A stretch of DNA of 64,000 bases from Limnohabitans lacus (GTDB taxonomy: Bacteria > Pseudomonadota > Gammaproteobacteria > Burkholderiales > Burkholderiaceae_C): NCBI RefSeq assembly GCF_030053395.1, contig NZ_JASGBH010000008.1:62001-126000 (forward strand), read 5' to 3'. The translations under genes and the position numbers were made by a program. The notes below the pieces were generated by a model, which saw only the letters and a program-made list of their open reading frames with translations, ran no database searches and was not told the DNA's origin. Shown here one piece after another: positions 45,535-55,125 of this stretch (position 1 is its first letter; each line of letters starts with the position of its first letter).

Positions 45535-47088
45535 TTAAGCAAAGCTTTTCTTGAAAGCGGCCACAGCAGCGGTCAATTCAGCCTCAGCTTCTTTGTCCAA
45601 AGCTTGCGAGCTTTCCATCTTGGCCAACAAAGCAGCGCTCTTGTCTTTGAGGTAGGCGTGCAAGCCGTGTTCAAAAGACAGCACTTTCTTGACATCGATG
45701 TCGTCCATGAAGCCTTTGTTCACAGCAAACAGGCTAGCGCCCATCAAGCTGATCGACAGAGGGCTGTATTGGGCTTGCTTGAGCAATTCGGTCACGCGGG
45801 CACCGCGGTCGAGCTGCTTGCGAGTGGACTCGTCCAGGTCGGAAGCGAACTGAGCGAAAGCTGCCAATTCACGGTACTGCGCCAAGTCGGTACGGATACC
45901 ACCGGACTGGCCCTTGATGATCTTGGTCTGAGCGGAGCTACCGACACGAGACACCGAGATACCGGCGTTGATCGCAGGACGGATACCGGCGTTGAACAGG
46001 CTGGTTTCCAAGAAGATCTGACCGTCGGTGATCGAAATCACGTTGGTTGGCACGAATGCAGACACGTCACCGGCTTGGGTTTCAATGATGGGCAATGCCG
46101 TCAAGGAACCTGTTTTGCCTTTGACGGCGCCTTTGGTGAAGGCTTCGACGTAGTCGGCGTTCACACGGGCTGCGCGCTCGAGCAGACGGCTGTGGAGATA
46201 GAACACGTCGCCAGGGTAAGCTTCGCGGCCTGGTGGGCGGCGCAGCAGCAGCGACACTTGACGGTAAGCCACGGCTTGCTTGGACAGATCGTCATAAACG
46301 ATCAAAGCGTCTTCGCCACGGTCACGGAAGTATTCGCCCATCGTGCAACCAGAGTAGGCCGACACGTACTGCATCGCAGCGGATTCGGAGGCGGAAGCGG
46401 CCACCACGATGGTGTATTCCATCGCACCAGCTTGTTCAAGAGCACGCACCACGTTTTTGATCGACGAGGCTTTTTGGCCAATCGCGACGTAAACGCAGGT
46501 CATGTTCTGACCTTTTTGGTTGATGATGGCGTCGATCGCGACGGCAGTCTTGCCGGTCTGACGGTCACCAATGATCAGTTCGCGCTGGCCACGGCCCACG
46601 GGCACCATGGAGTCGATCGACTTCAGGCCAGTTTGCATAGGCTGATCAACCGATTTACGTGCGATCACGCCAGGGGCGACTTTTTCGATCACGTCGGTCA
46701 TCTTGGCGTTGATGGGGCCTTTGCCGTCAATCGGCTGACCCAGTGCGTTCACCACGCGGCCAATCAGTTCGGGGCCAACGGGCACTTCCAAAATGCGGCC
46801 TGTGCACTTGACAGTGTCGCCTTCAGAAATGTGCTCGTACTCACCCAAGATCACAGCACCGACCGAGTCACGCTCGAGGTTCAGGGCCAGACCGTAAGTG
46901 GCAGCGCCTTCAGCAGTCGCTGGGAATTCGAGCATTTCACCCTGCATCACATCAGACAAACCGTGGACGCGAACGATACCGTCGGTCACAGACACCACGG
47001 TGCCTTGGTTGCGGATATCGGCGCTGGCGGACAGCCCTTCGATGCGGCTCTTGATCAGTTCAGAAATTTCTGCGGGATTGAGTTGCAT
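45535..47088 (-). CDS. atpA: ATP synthase F1 subunit alpha
   Basis: A 517-residue protein of normal length. Motifs: N-terminal [17 protein letters not shown]-loop [13 protein letters not shown], and [19 protein letters not shown]. It provides the non-catalytic nucleotide sites and forms the hexamer with beta. Confidence 0.98.
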   Translation of the reverse strand: MQLNPAEISELIKSRIEGLSASADIRNQGTVVSVTDGIVRVHGLSDVMQGEMLEFPATAEGAATYGLALNLERDSVGAVILGEYEHISEGDTVKCTGRILEVPVGPELIGRVVNALGQPIDGKGPINAKMTDVIEKVAPGVIARKSVDQPMQTGLKSIDSMVPVGRGQRELIIGDRQTGKTAVAIDAIINQKGQNMTCVYVAIGQKASSIKNVVRALEQAGAMEYTIVVAASASESAAMQYVSAYSGCTMGEYFRDRGEDALIVYDDLSKQAVAYRQVSLLLRRPPGREAYPGDVFYLHSRLLERAARVNADYVEAFTKGAVKGKTGSLTALPIIETQAGDVSAFVPTNVISITDGQIFLETSLFNAGIRPAINAGISVSRVGSSAQTKIIKGQSGGIRTDLAQYRELAAFAQFASDLDESTRKQLDRGARVTELLKQAQYSPLSISLMGASLFAVNKGFMDDIDVKKVLSFEHGLHAYLKDKSAALLAKMESSQALDKEAEAELTAAVAAFKKSFA

Positions 47089-47132
47089 GACTCTTTCCTT
47101 CTTTCTTTAAATATGTCCGGTCTCAATCCGCA

Positions 47133-47663
47133 TCAAGCGGTGAGGGCCGATTTCATTTGTTCCAGTCGGGCCTTGACAGAGGTATCGAGCACCTCGTCGC
47201 CCACCACCACACGAATGCCGCCAATCAGGGAGGCATCTTGCTCGACGCGCACATTGAGCTTGCGCGCAAAGCGTTTTTCGAGCGTGGACGACAAATCGGC
47301 CAAAGCCGAAGCGTCGATGGGGAATGCGCTCTGAACCACCGCGTCTGCGGTGCCACCTTGCGTATTCATGAGGACCCGGTACTGCTGTGCAACGACAGGC
47401 AGCGCACTGAGACGACGGTTTTCGATCACCAGGCGCAGGAAGTTCTTGCCAGCCTCGGGCAGTGCTGTGCGCACCACGCCAGAGATCAGCTCGAATGCCT
47501 GCTCATCGGACACTTTGGGACTGTCGATGAACTGTTGCAGTTGCGCGTTGCCGGCAACAGCAGCCAGTTCATCCAGCCAAGTGGCCGTGCCAGCGAGATC
47601 GGATGCCTGCGCCTTGAACAGCGCTTCGGCATAAGGGCGGGCGATGGTAGCAAGTTCTGCCAT
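47133..47663 (-). CDS. atpH: ATP synthase F1 subunit delta
   Basis: A 176-residue protein. [15 protein letters not shown] starts the helical N-terminal domain. The C-terminal [20 protein letters not shown] motif is diagnostic of OSCP/delta. It connects F1 to the peripheral stalk. Spaced 22 bases after atpF. Confidence 0.96.
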   Translation of the reverse strand: MAELATIARPYAEALFKAQASDLAGTATWLDELAAVAGNAQLQQFIDSPKVSDEQAFELISGVVRTALPEAGKNFLRLVIENRRLSALPVVAQQYRVLMNTQGGTADAVVQSAFPIDASALADLSSTLEKRFARKLNVRVEQDASLIGGIRVVVGDEVLDTSVKARLEQMKSALTA

Positions 47664-47685
47664 GGTCTTCTCTGGCTGGAGCTGA

Positions 47686-48156
47686 TTACAGCTCGGTCTT
47701 GAGGCGGCTCAGCAGATCAGCATGGACACCAGCGTTGACTTCCTTGCGGAGAATCTGCTCGGCGCCTTTGACGGCCAAGGCTGCAACCTGCTCACGCAGG
47801 GCTTCGCGGGCCTTGACAGCCTGCTGCTCAGCTTCAGCTTTAGCAGCGGCGATGATCTTGTTGCCTTCTTCGGTGGCACGTGCTTTGGCTTCGTCAACGA
47901 TGCCATTTGCACGGCGCTCGGCATCTGCCAAGCGCGAAGCCGTCTCGTTGCGCGACTGGGCCAGCTCGGCTTCCACGCGCGCATTGGCGTTGGAGAGTTC
48001 GGCTTTGGCTTTGTCGGCGGCAGCGAGGCCGTCAGCGATTTTCTGTGCCCGTTCGTCGAGCGCTTTTGTGATCGGGGGCCACACGAATTTCATCGTGAAC
48101 CACACCAGAATCGCAAAAACGATCATCTGAATGAACAGAGTAGCGTTAATGTTCAC
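47686..48156 (-). CDS. atpF: ATP synthase Fo subunit b
   Basis: A 156-residue protein: an N-terminal TM helix (residues about 5-25, [20 protein letters not shown]) and a long charged helix ([20 protein letters not shown] and so on) that dimerises as the peripheral stalk. The start codon is GTG 48156 (minus strand GTGAACATTAAC) with AAGGA upstream. Confidence 0.95.
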   Translation of the reverse strand: MNINATLFIQMIVFAILVWFTMKFVWPPITKALDERAQKIADGLAAADKAKAELSNANARVEAELAQSRNETASRLADAERRANGIVDEAKARATEEGNKIIAAAKAEAEQQAVKAREALREQVAALAVKGAEQILRKEVNAGVHADLLSRLKTEL

Positions 48157-48193
48157 GGTTCAGTCCTTCTTCTTGCGTGAAGAGGTACGTGGA

Positions 48194-48451
<258 letters not shown>

Positions 48452-48499
48452 CTAAAAGTTAGTGGAAAAAAGAAACAAAAAACGAGAGAAAAAGTGTCA

Positions 48500-49378
48500 T
48501 CAATGTGCGTCGTGCGCTTGACCTGTGTAGATCAGCGTCAACATCATAAAGATGAAGGCTTGCAAGGTGATGACCAGGATGTGGAACAGTGTCCACACGG
48601 TACCGGCGACGATGTGGCCAACAGCCAAACCCACGCCAGTTGCCGACAATGCCCAGCCGCCACCCATGAGGGCAATCAACATGAACACCAACTCACCCGC
48701 AAACATGTTGCCAAACAGTCGCATGCCATGCGAGACCGTCTTGGCCAAATATTCAATCATCTGCATCAAGAAGTTAATCGGATACAGAGCCCAGTGGTCA
48801 CCAAAGGGCGCAGCAATCAACTCGTGCGCCCAGCCGCCCAAACCTTTGATCTTGATGTTGTAGACCAAACAGATGAACAGCACAGAGCAAGACAGCCCCA
48901 ATGTCGAAGACAAGTCAGCCGTAGGCACGACGCGCATGTAGTCCTTGAAGCCCAAAGCAGGACCGGCACTGTGCCAGGCCGCTGGAATCAGGTCCACGGG
49001 CAGCATGTCCATGGCGTTCATCAGGAAAATCCAGACGAAAACAGTCAGGGCCAATGGGGAAATCAACTTGCGGCTCTTGGCGTTGTGGATCACGCCCTTG
49101 GCCTGGTTTTCCACCATTTCGGACAAGATTTCGACAGCCGCTTGGAAACGTCCGGGAACGCCAGAGGTTGCTTTGCGGGCTGCGGCCCACAGAACCAAGC
49201 AACCCACCACACCCAACACCAAGGAAAACACCACGGAGTCGAGGTTGAACAGACTGAAGTCAACAATGCTTGTTTGCTTCACGCCTTCAAACGAGAAGTT
49301 CATTTGCAGGTGTTGCAAGTGATGCTGGATGTACTCTCCAGCCGTCGGGGCATGTGCGCCAGCGTGTTCAGCAGACAT
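48500..49378 (-). CDS. atpB: ATP synthase Fo subunit a
   Basis: A 292-residue membrane protein with about five to six TM segments. The essential Arg sits in KTVSHGMRLFGNMFAGELV, and the final helix has LQAFIFMMLTLIYTGQA. It forms the proton half-channels beside the c-ring. An N-terminal HAGAHAPTAGEYIQHHLQHL is typical of betaproteobacterial AtpB. Confidence 0.97.
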   Translation of the reverse strand: MSAEHAGAHAPTAGEYIQHHLQHLQMNFSFEGVKQTSIVDFSLFNLDSVVFSLVLGVVGCLVLWAAARKATSGVPGRFQAAVEILSEMVENQAKGVIHNAKSRKLISPLALTVFVWIFLMNAMDMLPVDLIPAAWHSAGPALGFKDYMRVVPTADLSSTLGLSCSVLFICLVYNIKIKGLGGWAHELIAAPFGDHWALYPINFLMQMIEYLAKTVSHGMRLFGNMFAGELVFMLIALMGGGWALSATGVGLAVGHIVAGTVWTLFHILVITLQAFIFMMLTLIYTGQAHDAH

Positions 49379-49401
49379 AAATCACCAATCAGTTCATCAA
49401 A

Positions 49402-49944
49402 TCAATTCGGCCTCGATTTCCGTTGCATCCAGCCCAGCGCCATGGCCAGCCAATACACCTTCATCGTCACCACGAAGCCGGCCACCAGGGCAAGCCAGCT
49501 CAAATCAGAAACCACTTTGGGCGCCGCCAGAAGCAACGCCACCGTCAAGACGATCTTGACCAATTCCCAGACAAACAACCCCACCAAAGCAGAGCCCGCT
49601 TGTCGCATGCGCATTTGTCGGGACAAAGCCCTGACAAACACGACGGCAGGAATCACCACCGCCACTGCACCCCAAGCCACCGATGCCGCCAGTCGAAACT
49701 GGCCGCTGAACCAACCGGTCAGCACGGCGATCAAACCACCCACCAGCACTTGGAGCCACAAAACACGCCAAGGCGATGCCATCGGGTGTTGTTGCCGCCA
49801 AGCCTGCGCCTGTTCGGCCGTCAGGGGCTTGAAATCGGACTCAAGGTCTTCATTTGCAAGATCAGCGCTGTTGCCATCGGCCAAAACGCTGTGGGTTTGC
49901 ACTGTTTCTGTGCTCGGCCGAGGGTCTGAGGAGATTTTCACCAT
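49402..49944 (-). CDS. atpI: ATP synthase subunit I (AtpI)
   Basis: A 180-residue protein. A polar N-terminus of about 60 residues is followed by four hydrophobic segments (VLWLQVLVGGLIAVLTGWFS, VAWGAVAVVIPAVVFVRAL, GLFVWELVKIVLTVALLLAA, WLALVAGFVVTMKVYWLAM). This matches AtpI, an assembly factor or cation carrier linked to c-ring formation. First gene of the operon, 23 bases ahead of atpB. The acidic N-terminal tail is longer than in enterobacterial AtpI. Confidence 0.88.
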   Translation of the reverse strand: MVKISSDPRPSTETVQTHSVLADGNSADLANEDLESDFKPLTAEQAQAWRQQHPMASPWRVLWLQVLVGGLIAVLTGWFSGQFRLAASVAWGAVAVVIPAVVFVRALSRQMRMRQAGSALVGLFVWELVKIVLTVALLLAAPKVVSDLSWLALVAGFVVTMKVYWLAMALGWMQRKSRPN

Positions 49945-49993
49945 CTCAAATTACACCGAGGTTACGTACACGGCAAATCCCGCAAAGCCTTCG

Positions 49994-49999
49994 ATTATA
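49994..49999 (-). promoter_or_regulatory. Candidate -10 box of the atp operon
   Basis: The minus strand reads TATAAT 50 bases before atpI. A TGGTCA 16 bases further upstream (50016-50021) is a weak -35. This is the only good -10 match in the gap. Confidence 0.5.
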
Positions 50000-50046
50000 C
50001 GTAGAAACCCCCGCCTGACCACCCAATTCCCGCGTGTTTGGTCGGA

Positions 50047-50075
50047 CTCTTGTCAAAATTTTGTGCCGACAAGAG
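50047..50075. promoter_or_regulatory. Inverted repeat upstream of the CopD-like gene
   Basis: Arms CTCTTGTC (50047-50054) and GACAAGAG (50068-50075) flank a 13-base spacer that contains AAAATTTT. It lies between the divergent atp operon and the CopD-like gene and could bind a regulator. Confidence 0.4.
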
Positions 50076-50137
50076 CGACAATCCTTGTTTTTACGGCTGT
50101 AACAGCCGGCTACTTTTTGCCCTGACCAGGAGTTTCC

Positions 50138-50584
50138 ATGTACGAATGGCTCAAATTTTTCCACCTCAGCGCCGGTGTCATCTGGCTCGGTGGCATGGCC
50201 TTGGTTATCTTGGCGCTTCGCCCAGTGGCGATGGCCCGCCTGTCGCCACCCGAACGTTTGCCGTTGATGGCCGACGTGTTGTCTCGTTTTTTCGTGATGG
50301 TCTGGCTCAGCATTGCGGTGCTGTTGGCTTCTGGTTTTTGGATGCTGTCGGGTGCCGACATGAAACTCGCCCCCAAAGGCTGGCATGCCATGTCGGGCAT
50401 CGGCGTCTTGATGTGCGTTGTTTTTGCCCACATCTGGTTTGCGCCTTTTCGCCGTCTGAAAGCGGCCGTCTTGGCCGCCGATTGGCCCACCGCGGGCAAA
50501 GCCCTCGGTCAAATACACCCCTTGGTGTTGACCAATTTCGCCTTGGGTTGGTTGGCCGTGGCGACCGTCCTCATCTGGCGCTGA
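50138..50584 (+). CDS. CopD-family small membrane protein
   Basis: A 148-residue protein with four TM helices. The first carries FFHLSAGVIWLGGMALVILAL, the pattern of CopD-type domains (HxxxxxxWxG). Later ones are FFVMVWLSIAVLLASGFWML, GIGVLMCVVFAHIWF and PLVLTNFALGWLAVATVLI. The family is linked to copper resistance or import, but small stand-alone members are poorly studied and may serve haem or redox roles. ATG 50138 follows CAGGAG. Confidence 0.8.
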   Translation: MYEWLKFFHLSAGVIWLGGMALVILALRPVAMARLSPPERLPLMADVLSRFFVMVWLSIAVLLASGFWMLSGADMKLAPKGWHAMSGIGVLMCVVFAHIWFAPFRRLKAAVLAADWPTAGKALGQIHPLVLTNFALGWLAVATVLIWR

Positions 50585-50608
50585 GCGCCAAACGTTCACA
50601 GGATTTTC

Positions 50609-50908
50609 ATGAGTGCATCCATCACCCCCCCTGAAGGCATCGACCCGCGCAAGGACAGCCTGATCGAATACCCCTCGATCTTCCCCATCAAGGTCATGGG
50701 CGCCATGGTCGACGGTTTTGCCGAAGCCATGGTGCAAGTGGCTTTGCAGTTTGACCCCGGCTTTGATGCTTCCACGATGGAACTGCGCCCCAGCAAGGGC
50801 GGCAACTACTTGGGCGTGACGCTCAACATCACCGCCACCAGCCGGGCGCAGCTCGACGATTTGTACCGCGCTTTGACCGGCCACCCCATGGTGAAAATCG
50901 TCCTTTGA
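50609..50908 (+). CDS. DUF493 (YbeD-like) protein
   Basis: A 99-residue protein with [40 protein letters not shown] and the C-terminal [15 protein letters not shown], matching YbeD/DUF493. It has an ACT-like small fold and is commonly next to lipB and lipA, as here. Its function is not settled. lipB begins two bases after its stop. Confidence 0.92.
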   Translation: MSASITPPEGIDPRKDSLIEYPSIFPIKVMGAMVDGFAEAMVQVALQFDPGFDASTMELRPSKGGNYLGVTLNITATSRAQLDDLYRALTGHPMVKIVL

Positions 50909-50910
50909 CC

Positions 50911-51573
50911 ATGCTCGTTCGCAACCTAGGGCGTGTGGACTACTTGCCGACCTACGAGGCCATGCAGGCTTTCACGGCGCAGCGGCAAACCGACACGCCC
51001 AATGAACTGTGGGTGTGCGAGCACCCCCCTGTGTTCACCCAAGGCTTGGCGGGCCAAGCTTCACATCTCTTGATGCCTGGCGACATCCCTGTGGTGCAAA
51101 CCAATCGGGGCGGCCAGGTGACCTTTCATGGGCCCGGGCAGGTGATGGCTTACCCCTTGGTCAACCTGCAAAACGCGGGCTACTACGTCAAGGAATACGT
51201 CTACAAACTCGAAGAGTCGGTCATCCGCACGCTAGGGCACTTCGGAGTGACCGGGCACCGTGTGGCGGGCGCTCCTGGCATTTATGTGCGCCTGGACGAC
51301 CCGTTTAGCCACGCCGCATTGGTTGGCCCGGCCCTGCCCAGCGACCCCTTCAAAGGCCTGGGCAAGATCAGCGCCTTGGGCATCAAAGTCAGCCGCCACT
51401 GTACCTACCACGGCGCCGCACTGAACGTGGCCATGGACCTGGAGCCCTTTGACCGCATCAACCCCTGCGGCTATGCAGGACTTAAAACCGTAGATCTTTC
51501 TACAATCGGGGTTGAAACCACTTGGGATGAAGCAGCCCAAGTGCTGGCCCAGCAGCTGGCCGCCCGTTTATGA
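50911..51573 (+). CDS. lipB: Octanoyl-ACP:protein N-octanoyltransferase
   Basis: A 220-residue protein. The motifs [38 protein letters not shown], the catalytic Lys in [21 protein letters not shown] and the Cys in INPCGYAGL are all present. It moves octanoate from ACP onto lipoyl domains. ATG 50911 is used; a TTG two codons earlier overlaps the DUF493 stop. lipA follows 46 bases later. Confidence 0.96.
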   Translation: MLVRNLGRVDYLPTYEAMQAFTAQRQTDTPNELWVCEHPPVFTQGLAGQASHLLMPGDIPVVQTNRGGQVTFHGPGQVMAYPLVNLQNAGYYVKEYVYKLEESVIRTLGHFGVTGHRVAGAPGIYVRLDDPFSHAALVGPALPSDPFKGLGKISALGIKVSRHCTYHGAALNVAMDLEPFDRINPCGYAGLKTVDLSTIGVETTWDEAAQVLAQQLAARL

Positions 51574-51619
51574 CCATCGGCTTTGCGCGCAACGCAAAAG
51601 CCATGACCGAAAGACCCTG

Positions 51620-52615
51620 ATGAGCAACAACCCGACCGATCGCAACGTGGTGCGCGAAGCACAAAGCGTTGAAAACTACGACCCTCTGGCCAAGCAAAAA
51701 GCCGCCGCCAAGCTCTCACGCATCCCGGTCAAGGTCGAACAGGCCGAAGTGCTCAAAAAGCCCGAATGGATCCGCGTCAAGGCCGGCTCCCCGACCACAC
51801 GTTTTTATGAAATCAAAGACGTGTTGCGCGCCAACAAGCTGGTCACGGTGTGCGAAGAAGCCAGTTGCCCCAACATCGGCGAATGCTTTGGCAAGGGCAC
51901 AGCCACTTTCATGATCATGGGCGACAAATGCACCCGCCGCTGCCCATTTTGCGACGTGGGCCATGGCCGCCCTGACCCACTGGATGTGAACGAGCCCGAC
52001 AACCTGGCCAAGACCATTGCGCAGCTCAAACTGCAGTACGTGGTCATCACCAGTGTCGACCGTGATGACCTGCGCGATGGCGGTGCAGGCCATTTTGTGG
52101 AATGCATTCGCAAGACACGCGAGCTGTCACCCACCACCCAGATCGAAGTGCTGGTGCCTGACTTCCGCGGCCGCGATGACCGCGCGCTTGAAATCCTCAT
52201 AGCCGCGCCACCCGATGTGATGAACCACAACATGGAAACCGTGCCACGCCTGTACAAAGAAGCACGCCCCGGCTCGGACTACCAGTTCTCACTGAACCTG
52301 TTGAAAAAATTCAAGGCCTTGTTCCCGAACGTGCCCACCAAGAGCGGCCTGATGGTGGGCTTGGGCGAAACCGACGAAGAAATTCTGGAGGTCATGCGCG
52401 ACATGCGCGCGCACAACATCGAGATGCTGACCATTGGCCAATACCTTGCCCCCAGCAACAGCCACCTGCCCGTGCGCCGCTACGTGCACCCCGACACCTT
52501 CAAGATGTTCGAAGCCAAAGCCTATGAAATGGGCTTCACACACGCTGCGGTCGGTGCCATGGTGCGTTCGAGCTACCACGCTGACCAGCAAGCCCACGCA
52601 GCACTGAACCGCTGA
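51620..52615 (+). CDS. lipA: Lipoyl synthase
   Basis: A 331-residue radical SAM enzyme. The auxiliary cluster motif is [12 protein letters not shown], the radical SAM cluster is CTRRCPFC, and the C-terminal serine ligand lies in [13 protein letters not shown]. It inserts two sulfurs into octanoyl groups. ATG 51620 gives the usual N-terminus. It ends 26 bases before the convergent ptsI stop. Confidence 0.97.
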   Translation: MSNNPTDRNVVREAQSVENYDPLAKQKAAAKLSRIPVKVEQAEVLKKPEWIRVKAGSPTTRFYEIKDVLRANKLVTVCEEASCPNIGECFGKGTATFMIMGDKCTRRCPFCDVGHGRPDPLDVNEPDNLAKTIAQLKLQYVVITSVDRDDLRDGGAGHFVECIRKTRELSPTTQIEVLVPDFRGRDDRALEILIAAPPDVMNHNMETVPRLYKEARPGSDYQFSLNLLKKFKALFPNVPTKSGLMVGLGETDEEILEVMRDMRAHNIEMLTIGQYLAPSNSHLPVRRYVHPDTFKMFEAKAYEMGFTHAAVGAMVRSSYHADQQAHAALNR

Positions 52616-52641
52616 ACCTCCAAGGCGGCCAAGCCACTGCC

Positions 52642-54399
52642 TCAGCGCGTGGCGGGCATCAGCGTCGCAGGCTCATCGGACGCCAGGACTTCTTGGGCCC
52701 ACAGCGCCAGCTTGGCGGTGTCCGAGCGCAAGACCTGGTGCTTGATGGACAAAACCTGTGAAGGGTGCATCGAAAAACTGCGCAGACCCAAACCCAAAAG
52801 CAAACGGGTCATGGTCACATCGCCGGCCATCTCGCCGCACACCGACACGCCTTTGCCTTGCCTGACGCATTCGGCGATCGTGTCGGCCACCAGACGCAGC
52901 ACGGCGGGGTGAAGCGGGTCGTACAAGTGCGCCACCGATTCATCGGCCCGGTCAATGGCCAGGGTGTACTGGATCAAATCGTTGGTGCCGATCGACAGGA
53001 AGTCGAAGTACTTGAGGAACAAGCGCAAGGACAAGGCGGCTGCGGGAATTTCGATCATGGCGCCCAGGTGCACGGGGCCATAGGCCACGCCTCGACGGTC
53101 CAGGTCTTGCCTGGCCTGATCGATCAAGGCAATGGTCTGACGGATCTCGCTGCCGTGGGCCAGCATGGGGATCAACAAATTGACTTTGCCATGCGCCGCA
53201 GCGCGCAAGATGGCACGCAGCTGCGTGAGGAACATGGAAGGGTCTGCCAGGCTCCAGCGGATGGCGCGCAAACCCAGGGCCGGGTTCAGGTGCGCCGCAT
53301 CGTGTCGGGCTTCGTCCAGCGGCTTGTCGGCCCCCACGTCCACCGTGCGGATCGTCACTGGCAAGCCATTCATGCCATCGACGGCGCGGCGATAGGCCTC
53401 GTATTGTTCGTCCTCGCCGGGCAGGTTGCCCTGACGGCCCATGAACAAAAATTCACTGCGGAACAGGCCGACACCCACAGCGCCCGCGTTGATGGCGGCT
53501 TCGGTGTCTTCGGGCATCTCGATGTTGGCCAACAGTTCGATTTTTTGACCATCCAGCGTGATCGCTGGCGTGTGACGCAAGCGGGCCAGGCGTTCACGCT
53601 CCAGGTCGCCTTGTCGTTGTTTGAAACCATAGTCGGCCAAGATGATGGGCGACGGGTCCACGATGACCACACCGGCGTCACCGTCAATGATGACCCAGTC
53701 GTCTTGCTTGACCAACTGGCTGGCACTGCGCGCACCCACCACCGCCGGAATGTCCAGGCTGCGGGCCACGATGGCGGTGTGTGAGGTTTTCCCCCCCACA
53801 TCCGTGACAAAACCGGCGAACACACTTTGCTTGAACTGCAGCATGTCTGCGGGCGACAAGTCATGCGCCACCAGCACCAAGGGCACATCCATGGTGTCGC
53901 CCAATTGCAGCTCTTGCTGGGGCCTTGCGGGGCGTTTGGCCTGTGTCACCAAGGAGCTCGTGCCTTTGAGGCAATGCAAGACCCGCTCTGCCACTTGCTC
54001 CATGTCGGCTTTGCGTTCCCGCAGATAGGGGTCTTCCATCTCGTCAAACTGGCGCGCGATGATTTCCAGCTGGCTGGTCAGCGCCCATTCGGCGTTGTAC
54101 AGCCGCTCTTCGATCCACAAGCGCACCCCAGAGGTGAGCTCGACGTCTTGCAGCAGCATCAGGTGCACATCGAGCAAAGCCACCAGCTCGTGCGGCGCAT
54201 CCTTGGGCATGTCTTTTTGCAAACGCTGCAATTCATCGACCACCTCGTCGCGGGCTTTGCGCAGACGCTCGATCTCGCTGGCCACTTGGTCGGGCTTAAT
54301 GAAGTAGTGGGCCACATCGACCCGGCTGGACGCGACCAGCACCGCACGCCCGATGGCAATGCCCCGCGCAACCGCCAAACCATGGATGCTGAAGGTCAT
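52642..54399 (-). CDS. ptsI: Phosphoenolpyruvate-protein phosphotransferase (PTS enzyme I)
   Basis: A 585-residue protein of normal length. The phosphorylated His is His207 in GGKTSHTAIVARSLDIPAVVG. The PEP-binding C-terminal domain includes GLFRSEFLFMGRQGNLP, DVGADKPL and FDFLSIGTNDLIQYTLAIDR, GVSVCGEMAGD. It starts the PTS chain by passing phosphate from PEP to HPr. It lies 34 bases after ptsH on the minus strand. Confidence 0.96.
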   Translation of the reverse strand: MTFSIHGLAVARGIAIGRAVLVASSRVDVAHYFIKPDQVASEIERLRKARDEVVDELQRLQKDMPKDAPHELVALLDVHLMLLQDVELTSGVRLWIEERLYNAEWALTSQLEIIARQFDEMEDPYLRERKADMEQVAERVLHCLKGTSSLVTQAKRPARPQQELQLGDTMDVPLVLVAHDLSPADMLQFKQSVFAGFVTDVGGKTSHTAIVARSLDIPAVVGARSASQLVKQDDWVIIDGDAGVVIVDPSPIILADYGFKQRQGDLERERLARLRHTPAITLDGQKIELLANIEMPEDTEAAINAGAVGVGLFRSEFLFMGRQGNLPGEDEQYEAYRRAVDGMNGLPVTIRTVDVGADKPLDEARHDAAHLNPALGLRAIRWSLADPSMFLTQLRAILRAAAHGKVNLLIPMLAHGSEIRQTIALIDQARQDLDRRGVAYGPVHLGAMIEIPAAALSLRLFLKYFDFLSIGTNDLIQYTLAIDRADESVAHLYDPLHPAVLRLVADTIAECVRQGKGVSVCGEMAGDVTMTRLLLGLGLRSFSMHPSQVLSIKHQVLRSDTAKLALWAQEVLASDEPATLMPATR

Positions 54400-54433
54400 G
54401 CGCTCACCTCATGGGGCGTGCAAGAGGTGTGCT

Positions 54434-54703
54434 TCATTCGCCCTCGCCAAATTTGTCGGCCATCAATGCCAGCAATGCGTCCAGGGCTTCCTGATCGCGC
54501 TCGCCATTCGTCTCCAACGTCACTTCGCTGCCCAGGCCTGCGGCCAGCATCATCACGCCCATGATGCTTTTGGCATTGATGCGACGTTCGCCCTTGCTGA
54601 GCCACACTTCGCAAGGAAAACTGCCCGCCAGCTTGGTCAGCTTGGCCGATGCGCGGGCGTGCAGGCCCAGTTTATTGCTGATGGTCGTGGTGGCTTGGGG
54701 CAT
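54434..54703 (-). CDS. ptsH: Phosphocarrier protein HPr
   Basis: An 89-residue protein. The phosphorylated His15 is in NKLGLHARASAKL and Ser46 in NAKSIMGVMML, the site used by HPr kinase in many bacteria. It carries phosphate from EI to EIIA. It overlaps the EIIA gene upstream by 32 bases. Confidence 0.96.
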   Translation of the reverse strand: MPQATTTISNKLGLHARASAKLTKLAGSFPCEVWLSKGERRINAKSIMGVMMLAAGLGSEVTLETNGERDQEALDALLALMADKFGEGE

Positions 54704-55115
54704 GTCTCTTTCCTGTTTGATTTTGGGGGGCGGTGCTGCCCACGCTCATGACGCCTTGGGTGCCGCCAGCCTGTGCGCGGGTCACCAATTGGTCCAGACC
54801 TTCGTGCCGGTAGCACACACTGCGCAGCAACATGGGCAAATTGGCACCCGCCACCAAGCGGGTGTGGACACTGTCGTTCAATTGTTGCGCCACATTACAA
54901 GGCGTGGCCCCGAAGACGTCGCTCAGCAGCAAAACTTCTTCGCAGCCCAGTTGGTCCATGGCCCGGCGTGCGTCGGCCAGGCTGACTTCGGGGGCATCGT
55001 TGGGCAACACATCGATGGCCAAAACGCCCGATGCACAGTCAGGAAAGACGTGCAAGGCACATTCGCGCAAAGCGGTGGCCAAGGGTGCGTGGGCGATGAT
55101 GAGGATGCCGATCAT
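54672..55115 (-). CDS. PTS EIIA component, mannose (fructose)-family
   Basis: A 147-residue protein. MIGILIIAHAPLATALRECA has the active His9. DVLPNDAPEVSLADARRAMD, VLLLSDVFGATPCNVAQQL and VAGANLPMLLRSVCYR match the EIIA-Man fold. Its C-terminus overlaps the ptsH start by 32 bases. No EIIB or EIIC is next to it, so it probably acts in regulation or with partners elsewhere. ATG 55115 is used. Confidence 0.9.
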   Translation of the reverse strand: MIGILIIAHAPLATALRECALHVFPDCASGVLAIDVLPNDAPEVSLADARRAMDQLGCEEVLLLSDVFGATPCNVAQQLNDSVHTRLVAGANLPMLLRSVCYRHEGLDQLVTRAQAGGTQGVMSVGSTAPQNQTGKRHAPSHHDHQQ

Positions 55116-55125
55116 GAGGGTTTGA

